From Polaribacter sp. ALD11 (lineage in GTDB: Bacteria > Bacteroidota > Bacteroidia > Flavobacteriales > Flavobacteriaceae): a stretch of DNA of 64,000 bases. Below, piece by piece: positions 31,520 to 40,094 of this stretch. Every line of letters starts with the position of its first letter. The first letter of the stretch is position 1. Under the pieces are notes generated by a model. It did no database searches and was not told the DNA's origin. It was given only the letters and a program-made list of their open reading frames with translations. The stretch covers positions 97,001 through 161,000 of the forward strand of contig NZ_CP025119.1 of assembly GCF_002831685.1 (NCBI RefSeq), in the 5' to 3' direction. The position numbers were made by a program, and so were the translations under genes.

Positions 31520-32863
31520 ATGGGTTCAAGAAGAGATTTCGTAAAGCGTACAGCTGCTGTAGGGGCGGGTTTATCTATATTTCCAAATTTATCATTTGGA
31601 TCGGTATTAGGAGACTCTAGTCAAAAATTAAAAATGGCCTTTATAGGAGTAGGCTATAGAGGTTGTAGTCATTTAAACAATGCACTACTTCGAAAAGATA
31701 CTGAAGTCACTGCAATCTGCGATACAGATCCTGCAAGAATAAAGGTTGCATTAAAAATGATTGCAGATGCAGGTTTTAAAAAACCAGAAGTATTTGATAA
31801 GTCTGAACTCGATTATAAAAACTTATTAGCATCAAAAGATGTAGCTGCAGTAGTTATTTCTACACCTTGGCTTTGGCACACAAGAATGGCAGTAGATGCT
31901 ATGAAAGCAGGAAAATATACCGGTTTAGAGGTTTCTGCAGCAAATACTTTAGAAGAATGTTGGGATTTGGTAAATACACATGAAGAAACAGGTACACACC
32001 TAATGATTCTTGAAAATGTAAATTATCGAAGAGATGTTTTAGCTGTATTAAATATGGTCAAACAAAATGTTCTTGGTGAGTTGGTTCACTTTAGATGTGG
32101 GTATCAGCATGATTTACGTGGTGTGAAGTTTAATGGTACATCTGGAGCAGAGTTTGGTGAGAAAGGGATTTCTGAAGCAAAATGGAGAACACAACATTCT
32201 TTATTAAGAAATGCAGATGTATACCCAACACATGGTGTAGGGCCAATAGCTGCTATGTGCGATATCAATAGAGGAAATCGTTTTATGTCTCTAACATCAC
32301 ATGCATCTAAAGGAATTGGCTTGCATAATTATGTTGTTGATAAAGGAGGTAAAGACCATCCGAATGCGAAACTAAAATTTAAGCAAGGAGATGTTATTAC
32401 AACTACCGTAGAAACTACCAACGGAGAAACCATAATTATAACGCACGATTGTAATTTACCAAGACCTTATTCTTTAGGTTTTAGGGTGCAAGGAGCTAAT
32501 GGTTTGTGGGAAGTTGATGGTAATAGAATGTATGTAGAAGGTACTTCTAAACCTCACCAATGGGACAAGGCAGATGAATGGTTAGAGAAATATGATCATC
32601 CCTTGTGGAAAAAATATGGAAAACTAGCTACAGGAGCAGGTCATGGAGGTATGGATTTTTTTGTAATGAATTCTTTTGTAGAATCTGCTAAAGAAAATAT
32701 TGCACCACCTATGGATGCTTATGATGCTGCTGCTTGGAGTGCTATTACACCACTTTCTGAAGCTTCTATAGAAAATAATGGAGAACCTCAAGATTTTCCA
32801 GATTTTACAAGAGGCATGTGGTTGAAAAGAAAGCCTTACAATTGGATGAAGGAAACTTATTAA
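31520..32863 (+). CDS. GH109 alpha-N-acetylgalactosaminidase (Gfo/Idh/MocA fold)
   Basis: 447 residues. A twin-arginine-type signal (SRRDFVKRTAAVGAGLS) suggests folding with NAD before export. A Rossmann domain begins at about residue 36 (MAFIGVGYRGCSHL). Many stretches match characterised GH109 enzymes as I recall them: ENVNYRRDV, GYQHDLR, EFGEKGISEAKWRT, YPTHGVGP, DINRGNR, VDKGGKDHPNAK and AGAGHGGMDFF. GH109 uses a bound NAD+ for a redox-elimination mechanism and removes terminal alpha-GalNAc, as in the blood group A determinant. It lies upstream of SusC/SusD pair 2 and divergent from the HTCS. A plain sugar oxidoreductase is the alternative, but the motif agreement is strong. Confidence 0.88.
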   Translation: MGSRRDFVKRTAAVGAGLSIFPNLSFGSVLGDSSQKLKMAFIGVGYRGCSHLNNALLRKDTEVTAICDTDPARIKVALKMIADAGFKKPEVFDKSELDYKNLLASKDVAAVVISTPWLWHTRMAVDAMKAGKYTGLEVSAANTLEECWDLVNTHEETGTHLMILENVNYRRDVLAVLNMVKQNVLGELVHFRCGYQHDLRGVKFNGTSGAEFGEKGISEAKWRTQHSLLRNADVYPTHGVGPIAAMCDINRGNRFMSLTSHASKGIGLHNYVVDKGGKDHPNAKLKFKQGDVITTTVETTNGETIIITHDCNLPRPYSLGFRVQGANGLWEVDGNRMYVEGTSKPHQWDKADEWLEKYDHPLWKKYGKLATGAGHGGMDFFVMNSFVESAKENIAPPMDAYDAAAWSAITPLSEASIENNGEPQDFPDFTRGMWLKRKPYNWMKETY

Positions 32864-33000
32864 TCAATCTTTTTTGATTTTAAATGAATAATACTATTTC
32901 CGTTGAATTTATGGATTTTAATTCGGTGAGTTTTGTTTTTAGAAGCTTCAATATTTTCAACATTTTTTTTAATACTAATCAATAACTCAACTTAAAACTT

Positions 33001-36000
33001 ATGAAAAAACAATTATTTGTCTTATTCTTTTCAATGTTATTAACATCCGTTATAGCACAAGAAAAAGAATTTACCATTAAAGGTGTAATTATAGATGGGG
33101 CTTATGATCAGCCAATACCAGGAGCAAGTATCATGGAGAAAGGAACTAAAAACGGTGTCGTTTCTGATTTTGATGGAAATTTTAAGTTATCTGTTAAAAA
33201 TAAAAATGCAACAATTATTATTTCTTACATGGGGTATGTGACTGTTGAGGTTGCAGTAAATAATCGTTCTCAAATAAATGTAAGTTTAGAAGGAGCTTTT
33301 ACTAGTTTAGATGAAATTATAGTGGTTGGCTACGGTACGCAAAAAAAGGTAAACCTTACGGGTTCTGTTGCTTCTGTAGATGGGGACATGTTAGAAAGTA
33401 GGTCAATAACAAGTGTTTCTGCAGGACTTTCGGGTTTATTGCCAGGGGTATCTGTAAATCAATCTTCAGGTATGCCGGGAGCTGATGGAGGTACAATTAG
33501 AATTCGTGGTACGGGCACTTTAAACCAAGCTTCTCCTATGGTTTTAATAGATGGTGCTGAGGGGTCTTTGAGTGATGTGCAAGCAAACGACATTGCGAGT
33601 ATTTCTGTACTGAAAGACGCTGCATCAGCAGCTATTTATGGTTCGAAAGCTGCAAATGGTGTGATTTTAATTACAACTAAATCAGGTAAAACAGGAGAGC
33701 CTGTAATTAGTTTTATGAGTGATATAGGATGGCAGTCTCCAACGAGATTACCTGATTATTTAGGATCTTATGATTATGGCTCTCTATACAACGAGGCTTT
33801 AGTAAATAGCGGAAAACCACCTAAGTTTAGTGATAACGATTTAGAACTATTTAGAAACGGCACTGATCCGTTTGGTCATCCAAATACAGATTGGCAAAAC
33901 CTCTTATATAGTGGGTCAGGATTTGTTAACACTAATAATTTAGGTATATCTGGAGGTTCGGAATTTACTAAATATCGTGCTTCTATTAATCATCAAAAAC
34001 AAAATGGTATAATTAAACATACTGGAAAAGATGAATACAATGTAAGGCTTAATCTAACTGTTACTCCAAAAAAATGGCTTACCACAAATATGAATTTATC
34101 ATATACACAAATGGATCGTGAATCGCCAAACAATGCGTACGTAGGTGGTGGAGTTGATCAAATAATAAGACAAACAAATAGAATAGCACCTTGGATACCT
34201 TATAAAAATGAAGACGGAACCTATGGAACGATCTCAGACGGTAATCCGATTGCATGGCTTGATATGGGGCCGCAAATCAATTATCAACGTAAAACATTTG
34301 TGGGGATAGGTTCAGTTCAAGTTGATTTATTTGAAGGTTTCAATGTGAAAGCTTTAGTATCTCATAGAAATGTGGAATCTGACAATTCAGAAATGAATAA
34401 AGAGATTCAGTATAATCCATCAAAATACCACGGTCCTACAAAGTTAACAGAAGACCTAAGTACAAGTACCCGAAATACATTTGATTTGACAGCAAACTAC
34501 AATAAGACGTTCTACGAAAGACATAATTTAGGTGTTTTGGCTGGGTATCATACTGAATCATACAATTATAAGAGAACAACAGCGTATCGTGAAAATTTTC
34601 CAAACACAGAACTACCTAATTTAAATGCTGGATCTACCAACGGTATGAAAAACACCGGATATACACGTGAGTTAAATATGGTGTCATGGTTTGGTCGTGT
34701 CAATTATGATTATATGGGAAGATATTTGTTTGAAGCAAATGTAAGAGCCGATGCTTCTTCGCGTTTTGCTAAAGATAATAGAGTGGGAGTGTTTCCTTCT
34801 TTTTCTGCGGGTTGGCGTATATCTGAAGAATCTTTTTTTGAAGGTTTTAAAAATACGATGAATGATTTGAAAGTTAGGGTTTCATGGGGACAACTAGGTA
34901 ATCAGGATGCATTAGATGATTACTATCCTACCATTCCAACATTGGGCCTTGGAATAGATTATCCTTTTAATAGTGAAATCAATTCTGGAGCAGCCGTGAC
35001 AAATGCAAAAAATGCGAGATTAATTTGGGAGAAAACAACGAGTTATGGCTTAGGTATAGATACTCGATTATTTAGAAAAATAGATGTCACTATTGATTTA
35101 TATAAAAAACTGACTGAAGGTATAATTATGAAGGTGCCTGCTCCCAATGAATTTGCTTTAAATAATTTTTTTGATAATGTTGGGCAATTAGAAAATAAAG
35201 GGATTGAAGTAAGTCTTAATTATTCAGATAGATTTGGAGAATTTGATTTCGGATTTGGTGGAAATATAGCCTTTAATAAAAATGAGTTAGTACAATTAGC
35301 CGATACAGATCAAGTAATTAATGGGCGTAAAATACGACAATTAGGTGAATCCTTAGATTCTTGGTATGGTTACAAAACAGATGGTTTGTACCAAAGTCAA
35401 GAAGATATAGACTCTTATGCAACTAATACTATTTATGGTAATCAAATTCAACCAGGAGATTTACGTTATGTGGATGTTACTGGAGATGGTAAGGTTGATG
35501 CAGATGACCGTGTATTACTGGGTAATTCTATGCCTGATTTAATTTTCGGATTCAATTTTAGCTTAGGTTATAAAAATTTTGATTTCCTAGCACTTTTTCA
35601 AGGAGCGGCAGGTGGTTATGGTTATATGGATTTTGATGCCGTGGGTGCAGTAAATGGTGATGGTCAAAAACCATCAGCAATTTGGTTGGATCGTTGGACC
35701 CCAGAAAACACTAATACTAGTGTGCCTCGACTTATTGCAGGAATAAATGGACCTAGTATGCCTCAAAATTCTACAACGAGCTACTGGTTAAGAAGTACAG
35801 ATTATCTAAGAATGAAGAATCTTCAAATTGGGTATAATATTCCGTCAGAAATATTGGAGAATTGGAAGATTTCACGTCTTAGAGTTTATTATAGTTCTCA
35901 AAACTTATTCACACTAACGTCTTATCTTAAAGGGTGGGATCCAGAAGCACCATCGGGACGTGGTAGTAGTTACCCCGTTGTTGCGACAAACTCAATTGGA

Positions 36001-36018
36001 GTTAATTTAACTTTTTAA
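33001..36018 (+). CDS. SusC/RagA-family TonB-dependent transporter (pair 2)
   Basis: A 1005-residue outer-membrane transporter with a signal peptide ending SVIAQ (residue 20). It has a carboxypeptidase-regulatory-like domain (about 25-100, with SDFDGNFKLSV), a plug starting at VVGYGTQKKVNLTGSV (about 110), and a barrel ending GVNLTF. A DxDGDGxxDxxD-like calcium-type loop (DVTGDGKVDADDRVLLG) is in the barrel, as often seen in SusC proteins. It pairs with the SusD gene 13 bp downstream. It follows GH109 by 137 bp with no clear terminator between, so the two may be co-transcribed under the divergent HTCS. Confidence 0.95.
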   Translation: MKKQLFVLFFSMLLTSVIAQEKEFTIKGVIIDGAYDQPIPGASIMEKGTKNGVVSDFDGNFKLSVKNKNATIIISYMGYVTVEVAVNNRSQINVSLEGAFTSLDEIIVVGYGTQKKVNLTGSVASVDGDMLESRSITSVSAGLSGLLPGVSVNQSSGMPGADGGTIRIRGTGTLNQASPMVLIDGAEGSLSDVQANDIASISVLKDAASAAIYGSKAANGVILITTKSGKTGEPVISFMSDIGWQSPTRLPDYLGSYDYGSLYNEALVNSGKPPKFSDNDLELFRNGTDPFGHPNTDWQNLLYSGSGFVNTNNLGISGGSEFTKYRASINHQKQNGIIKHTGKDEYNVRLNLTVTPKKWLTTNMNLSYTQMDRESPNNAYVGGGVDQIIRQTNRIAPWIPYKNEDGTYGTISDGNPIAWLDMGPQINYQRKTFVGIGSVQVDLFEGFNVKALVSHRNVESDNSEMNKEIQYNPSKYHGPTKLTEDLSTSTRNTFDLTANYNKTFYERHNLGVLAGYHTESYNYKRTTAYRENFPNTELPNLNAGSTNGMKNTGYTRELNMVSWFGRVNYDYMGRYLFEANVRADASSRFAKDNRVGVFPSFSAGWRISEESFFEGFKNTMNDLKVRVSWGQLGNQDALDDYYPTIPTLGLGIDYPFNSEINSGAAVTNAKNARLIWEKTTSYGLGIDTRLFRKIDVTIDLYKKLTEGIIMKVPAPNEFALNNFFDNVGQLENKGIEVSLNYSDRFGEFDFGFGGNIAFNKNELVQLADTDQVINGRKIRQLGESLDSWYGYKTDGLYQSQEDIDSYATNTIYGNQIQPGDLRYVDVTGDGKVDADDRVLLGNSMPDLIFGFNFSLGYKNFDFLALFQGAAGGYGYMDFDAVGAVNGDGQKPSAIWLDRWTPENTNTSVPRLIAGINGPSMPQNSTTSYWLRSTDYLRMKNLQIGYNIPSEILENWKISRLRVYYSSQNLFTLTSYLKGWDPEAPSGRGSSYPVVATNSIGVNLTF

Positions 36019-36031
36019 TTTATAATATAAG

Positions 36032-37627
36032 ATGAAAAAAATAATATATTTATTAGTTATAGTTTTTATATTCAATGCTTGCAGCGAATCTTTTTTAGAA
36101 ACAGCACCTAATGATGCTCTTTCTCCTTCTACTTTTTGGAAAAGCAAAAAAGATTTAGATTTGGCTTTAACAGGTTGTTATAGCGGTTTTGAAGATGGAG
36201 GTTCAATTATGTATCGTGATTGTGGCTCTGATAATGCATACAATAACTTCCCTTGGGAAGGATGGACAAATATAGGAAATGGTAAGATGTCGCCAGCAGA
36301 CCCAGGTGCTAATTACTACGGTTTTGGTACTATTAACAGATGTAATGAATTTCTTGCAAATGCAGACAATGCAACAGCAGTACCTGAAGGTGATAGAGAA
36401 ATTTATAAGGCTCAAGCGCGCTTTATTCGTGCATATAATTATTATACTTTGACAATAAACTATGGAGATGTACCTTTAATTGTAGAAAACTTTGCTACTC
36501 CAGAAGAAGCTAAAGTACCAAGGGACTCGCAAGAGGTAATACGCACATTTATTGAAGATGAATTAAAGTCTGTGATTGGCACTCTACCGGAATCTTATTC
36601 TGGAGCAGAATATGGAAAAGCTACAAAAGGAGCTGCTCAAGCGTTACTTATGCGTTATTATCTTTATTTTAAAGACTATAAAAATGCATTAATAACTGCA
36701 AACAGTATTAGTGGTTATTCTTTGAACCCTACATTTGAAGGACTCTTTGATCCGGCTAATGAGCAAAATAGTGAAATAATTTTATCGGTACAACACACTC
36801 CAGATCTTTATGCAATAGGTTTTACTCCCTTTTTACCGAATGGAATTGGTGGTTGGTCTTCAGTAGTACCAACACAGTCACTGGTTGACGCTTTCGGAAT
36901 GCTAGACGGAAAAACGATTCAAGAAGCAGAAAGTGATGGGGAATACAATCCAACAAATCCTTATGTAAATAGAGATCCTAGATTAAGAGCTTCTATCGTT
37001 TATTCTGGTCAAGAGTTTGGAAGTAAAGTCTATCGTTCAGTTGAAGAAGAAAGTAATGATTATTTTAACAAAGCAGATAATGCATCTAAAACTGGATATA
37101 ATTTTAAAAAATATACGGCGTTTATGGAGTTAGACCCAGGTGCTGCATATTGGAATATGGGTAATGATATCTTTATATTTAGATATGCAGAAGTACTTCT
37201 AACAATTGCAGAAGCAAAGTTAGAATTGGGACAAATAGACAACGAACTTTATAAGGCTTTAGATGATGTACGTTTGAGAGCTGGTATTGCCCCGGTAGAC
37301 AGGGTGAAATACGCTAATGAATCAAACCTAAGGAAGCTGATAAGAAATGAACGTAGAGTTGAATTTGCAATGGAAGGTCTTCGTAGAGACGATATTATAC
37401 GTTGGGATATTGCTTCAGACGTTCTTAATGGTGATTTAATGGGAACAAAAAGAGGAACAGTATTAGGAACAATACAACCAAATGGAGATTATAATGTTTC
37501 TTTAACACTACCATCAAATCTAATTGAGAACAGATCTTTTCAAGCTCCTAAAAATAATCTTTTACCAATCCCACAAGGAGCAATTGACAAGAACCCGAAC
37601 TTGGTGCCTAACAATGTTGGATATTAG
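36032..37627 (+). CDS. SusD/RagB-family glycan-binding lipoprotein (pair 2)
   Basis: A 531-residue surface lipoprotein (lipobox IFNAC, C17, then SESFLE). It has the standard SusD features: the N-terminal TPR-like region (PSTFWKSKKDLDLALTGCYSGF), ARFIRAYNYYTL with GDVPLI, and the C-terminal RNERRVEFAMEGLRRDDIIRW. It finishes with the canonical ending (KNPNLVPNNVGY). It should lie over the barrel of the partner transporter and bind the incoming oligosaccharide. A hairpin terminator follows 71 bp after the stop. Confidence 0.95.
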   Translation: MKKIIYLLVIVFIFNACSESFLETAPNDALSPSTFWKSKKDLDLALTGCYSGFEDGGSIMYRDCGSDNAYNNFPWEGWTNIGNGKMSPADPGANYYGFGTINRCNEFLANADNATAVPEGDREIYKAQARFIRAYNYYTLTINYGDVPLIVENFATPEEAKVPRDSQEVIRTFIEDELKSVIGTLPESYSGAEYGKATKGAAQALLMRYYLYFKDYKNALITANSISGYSLNPTFEGLFDPANEQNSEIILSVQHTPDLYAIGFTPFLPNGIGGWSSVVPTQSLVDAFGMLDGKTIQEAESDGEYNPTNPYVNRDPRLRASIVYSGQEFGSKVYRSVEEESNDYFNKADNASKTGYNFKKYTAFMELDPGAAYWNMGNDIFIFRYAEVLLTIAEAKLELGQIDNELYKALDDVRLRAGIAPVDRVKYANESNLRKLIRNERRVEFAMEGLRRDDIIRWDIASDVLNGDLMGTKRGTVLGTIQPNGDYNVSLTLPSNLIENRSFQAPKNNLLPIPQGAIDKNPNLVPNNVGY

Positions 37628-37697
37628 GTGATTAAGATCAAATTATAAATAGAAAACAGGTATTTAAAGAGGTAAGTTTTATTTATTTGATTAGTAT

Positions 37698-37735
37698 ATC
37701 CCGTCAATTTATTTTATTGTTGACGGGATTTATCA
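37698..37735 (+). terminator. Terminator after SusD pair 2
   Basis: Perfect 10-bp arms ATCCCGTCAA (37698-37707) and TTGACGGGAT (37720-37729) with a short T-rich tail (TTTAT). It separates pair 2 from the decayed peptidase gene. Confidence 0.65.
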
Positions 37736-37812
37736 ATTTTAACATAAAGCTATTCATTACAATTTAAGAGAATAATTGGGTTATTTTTAAATAACAAGCT
37801 TATTAAAATAAA

Positions 37813-38275
37813 GACGAATACGAAGTAATTCGAGTAAATGAGAACCCAGCTTCTTCAGGAGCTGCATAAGTAGAGTTTGCTAAGATTTGTTCTGATATTG
37901 CACAAACCGATTTAACTGAGTTTTTTATCGATTGGGGTTTTTAAAAAGTGGTAAATGCTGATTTAGATGATTATGGTCAAGGAAATATTAATGTTACACA
38001 GACAATGGTAGATTACGCAATTGCTTCTATACAATCTAAAGGATACCCCAAACCAGAGATGAAGTTGCAATTTCTATATGAACAAAGCATCGGTACCTGG
38101 CAATACAAGAACAATTTCAGGAACAAACAACGCTGCCGTTTATCATCAAGAAAAAGAGGGTGTCGTTGTGCATCTTTCAGCTAGAAATAATTTTATTGTA
38201 AGCTCTTTCGATGCTTCATATAAAATATTTGCAGTAGGTTATGATGTCGAGCGTCAAGAAATTTCAATACAATAA
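37813..38275 (+). pseudogene. Decayed C-terminal remnant of an M60-like (mucinase-type) peptidase
   Basis: From 37813 one frame gives DEYEVIRVNENPASSGAA, a stop, VEFAKICSDIAQTDLTEFFIDWGF, a stop, then ADLDDYGQGNINVTQTMVD and QSKGYPKP. A +1 shift near 38080 continues with PGNTRTISGTNNAAVYHQ and a beta-rich tail that ends in a normal stop at 38275. The pattern of F..I..IA..DLT.FF..WGF...DDYGQ...VTQ.MVD is that of the peptidase M60/enhancin-like family (PF13402) after its catalytic HExxH region. Two stops and a frameshift show that the gene is dead, and the N-terminal catalytic part is absent. M60-like enzymes in this phylum attack mucin-type glycoproteins. Confidence 0.68.
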
Positions 38276-38317
38276 TTTTCGATTAAAAAATTAATTTTTT
38301 GGTAAAAAAAGAAACAA

Positions 38318-39670
38318 ATGATATTAAATAAAACAAAAAAGACACTTTCAGGAATTTCAATAATAATACTATCTGTGTTTATGATGGGGATTGTGTTTTC
38401 ATGCAAAAATGATAAAAACCCAGATCAAATTGCTGCAACGAAAATCAAACCTCTTTCTTTTGAAATACCAGCAAAGGGAAATAGCTGGGTTACAAATAAT
38501 GTAGTGTTAAATAATAGAATTATTAGAGATGATGGAATCAGAAATTGGAAAGATTCTGAAACACGAATTAAAACCTATTTTAAAACAGAAAAGACTGGGA
38601 AGATTAACTTGATGTTAAAGTTAAAAGGAATAGAAGAATCATCAAAAATTAGAATTTCTTTAGGCAGCGATACCAAAGAAATTACCATAAAAAAAGCCAA
38701 TAAAAAAGAGGTTTCTATAGGAGAATTTAATATTTCTAAAGCAGGTTATCAAACGATAGAAATTCAAGGATTACAAAAAGATGGTACTGTGTATGCAGAT
38801 ATCGATGCTTTTATTATTGAAGGAGCTGCTACCGCAGCAAATGTTTACTTTATTAAAGAAGATTTTTATTTTGGTAGACGTGGGCCATCAGTACATTTAT
38901 CTTATGAGTTACCAAAAGAAAAAAAAATAACATATTTTTATAATGAAATTAATGTTCCGGAAGGTGAAGATGTTATTGGCTCTTACTACATGGCAAACGG
39001 ATTTAAGGATGGTTATTTTGGTATTCAGGTAAATTCAGAAACTGAACGTCGCATTCTTTTTTCAGTTTGGAGTCCTTTTGATACTCAAGACCCGAATGAG
39101 ATTCCAGATGATCATAAAATTATTTTGTTAGGAAAAGGAGATGGCGTAACATCTGGCGAGTTTGGTAATGAAGGTTCTGGTGGGCAAAGTTATAAAGTGT
39201 ATAACTGGAAGGCGAGTACTACTTATAAGTTTTTATTAAAAGGAGTTCCAGCTAAAAATAATTCAACAGATTATACAGCTTATTTTTATGCGCCAGAACA
39301 AGGTAAGTGGAACTTAATAGCTAGTTTTAGAAGACCGCAAGCCAGTAGGTATTTACAAAACCTGTATTCTTTCTTAGAAAATTTTGAGACGAAAACTGGT
39401 TATATTTCGCGAAAAGCAAATTATAATAATCAATGGATATACACTAGCGATAATGAATGGATAGAATTAACAAAGGCTAAGTTTACAGCAGATGCCACTG
39501 CAAGAAAAGAATCTAGATGGGATTATGCAGGTGGTGTAGAAGGAAATAAGTTTTTTATGAAAAATTGTGGTTTTTTTAGTGATACTACTCCAATTGATTC
39601 TCATTTTACAAGAAAATCAAATGGAGTTGCACCAATTATAGATTTTTCTAAATTGGAAGCTTTAGAGTGA
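38318..39670 (+). CDS. DUF5077/DUF3472-domain lipoprotein, probable glycan-active or glycan-binding
   Basis: 450 residues with a lipobox (GIVFSC, C29). The N-terminal part (about 45-170) resembles the DUF5077 beta-sandwich, often placed before DUF3472. The C-terminal part (about 175-440) matches DUF3472, with patterns YFYNEINVPEG, GYFGIQVNS, RRILFSVWSPFDTQDP and QSYKVYNW. No enzymatic activity is firmly known for DUF3472, and no catalytic residues can be named. Proteins of this architecture are common in polysaccharide utilisation loci. It lies 42 bp after a dead M60-like gene and is closed by a terminator, so it may be transcribed with pair 2 or alone. Confidence 0.82.
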   Translation: MILNKTKKTLSGISIIILSVFMMGIVFSCKNDKNPDQIAATKIKPLSFEIPAKGNSWVTNNVVLNNRIIRDDGIRNWKDSETRIKTYFKTEKTGKINLMLKLKGIEESSKIRISLGSDTKEITIKKANKKEVSIGEFNISKAGYQTIEIQGLQKDGTVYADIDAFIIEGAATAANVYFIKEDFYFGRRGPSVHLSYELPKEKKITYFYNEINVPEGEDVIGSYYMANGFKDGYFGIQVNSETERRILFSVWSPFDTQDPNEIPDDHKIILLGKGDGVTSGEFGNEGSGGQSYKVYNWKASTTYKFLLKGVPAKNNSTDYTAYFYAPEQGKWNLIASFRRPQASRYLQNLYSFLENFETKTGYISRKANYNNQWIYTSDNEWIELTKAKFTADATARKESRWDYAGGVEGNKFFMKNCGFFSDTTPIDSHFTRKSNGVAPIIDFSKLEALE

Positions 39671-39696
39671 ATAAATTTTGATTTGAATTGATTTGT

Positions 39697-39732
39697 AAGA
39701 AACCCTAAAAAAATATTTTTGGGGTTTCTTTA
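39697..39732 (+). terminator. Terminator after the DUF3472 gene
   Basis: Arms AAGAAACCC (39697-39705) and GGGTTTCTT (39722-39730) with a T-rich end, 27 bp after the stop codon. Confidence 0.75.
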
Positions 39733-39997
39733 TTTTAAAGATGTTTTAGATAAGATGATATTGTCAATTTTATGTTGATTCTTAAATATAGTATATTTAA
39801 AATAATTTAATTCTAATCTAACTATTTTAGTGCCTTGCATTTTGTTTTAAAGATTTTGTGTTTCTTCTGGTTTTTGTAATTATAGCGTAAGTTATTTGCT
39901 ATTTAAGTTTCCTTTTTTTTCGCGTATTTCCTTTTTTTTTTATTTATTAAATATCTGAATTGTATCTACATAAGTTAAAAATTTCTTAATTCTTTTT

Positions 39998-40027
39998 TTG
40001 TTAAGTTAAAAAATTACAATATCATTG
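39998..40027 (+). promoter_or_regulatory. Flavobacterial promoter of SusC/SusD pair 3
   Basis: A -33 TTG (39998-40000), a 19-bp spacer and a -7 element TATCATTG (40020-40027), which fits the Bacteroidota consensus TTG-N17-23-TAnnTTTG with one mismatch. Transcription should start near 40033, inside the operator palindrome that follows, leaving a leader of about 60 bases before the ATG at 40095. Confidence 0.65.
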
Positions 40028-40028
40028 C

Positions 40029-40045
40029 ATTATGTACGACATAAT
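40029..40045 (+). promoter_or_regulatory. Putative GntR operator, site B, at the SusC pair 3 promoter
   Basis: A perfect palindrome ATTATGT-ACG-ACATAAT placed one base after the -7 element, over the expected transcription start. This position would block transcription when occupied, so repression is predicted. The arms are identical to sites A and C, and nearly identical to D and F. Confidence 0.7.
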
Positions 40046-40094
40046 ACTGATGTGATTTGTCAATTTAATTTTAATAATTTTAAACTGTTTTAGT

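Noticed and set aside
32864..33000. A small hairpin (AATCAA/TTGATT) between GH109 and SusC pair 2 as terminator
   Set aside because: The stem is only 6 bp of AT-rich sequence and is not followed by a T run.
37948..38184. A 78-codon frame opening with GTG
   Set aside because: It is the middle piece of the same decayed peptidase; the frame upstream is interrupted by a stop but clearly homologous.
38078..38275. A 65-codon frame that could be called a small gene
   Set aside because: It continues the decayed M60-like peptidase after a frameshift and has no start context of its own.
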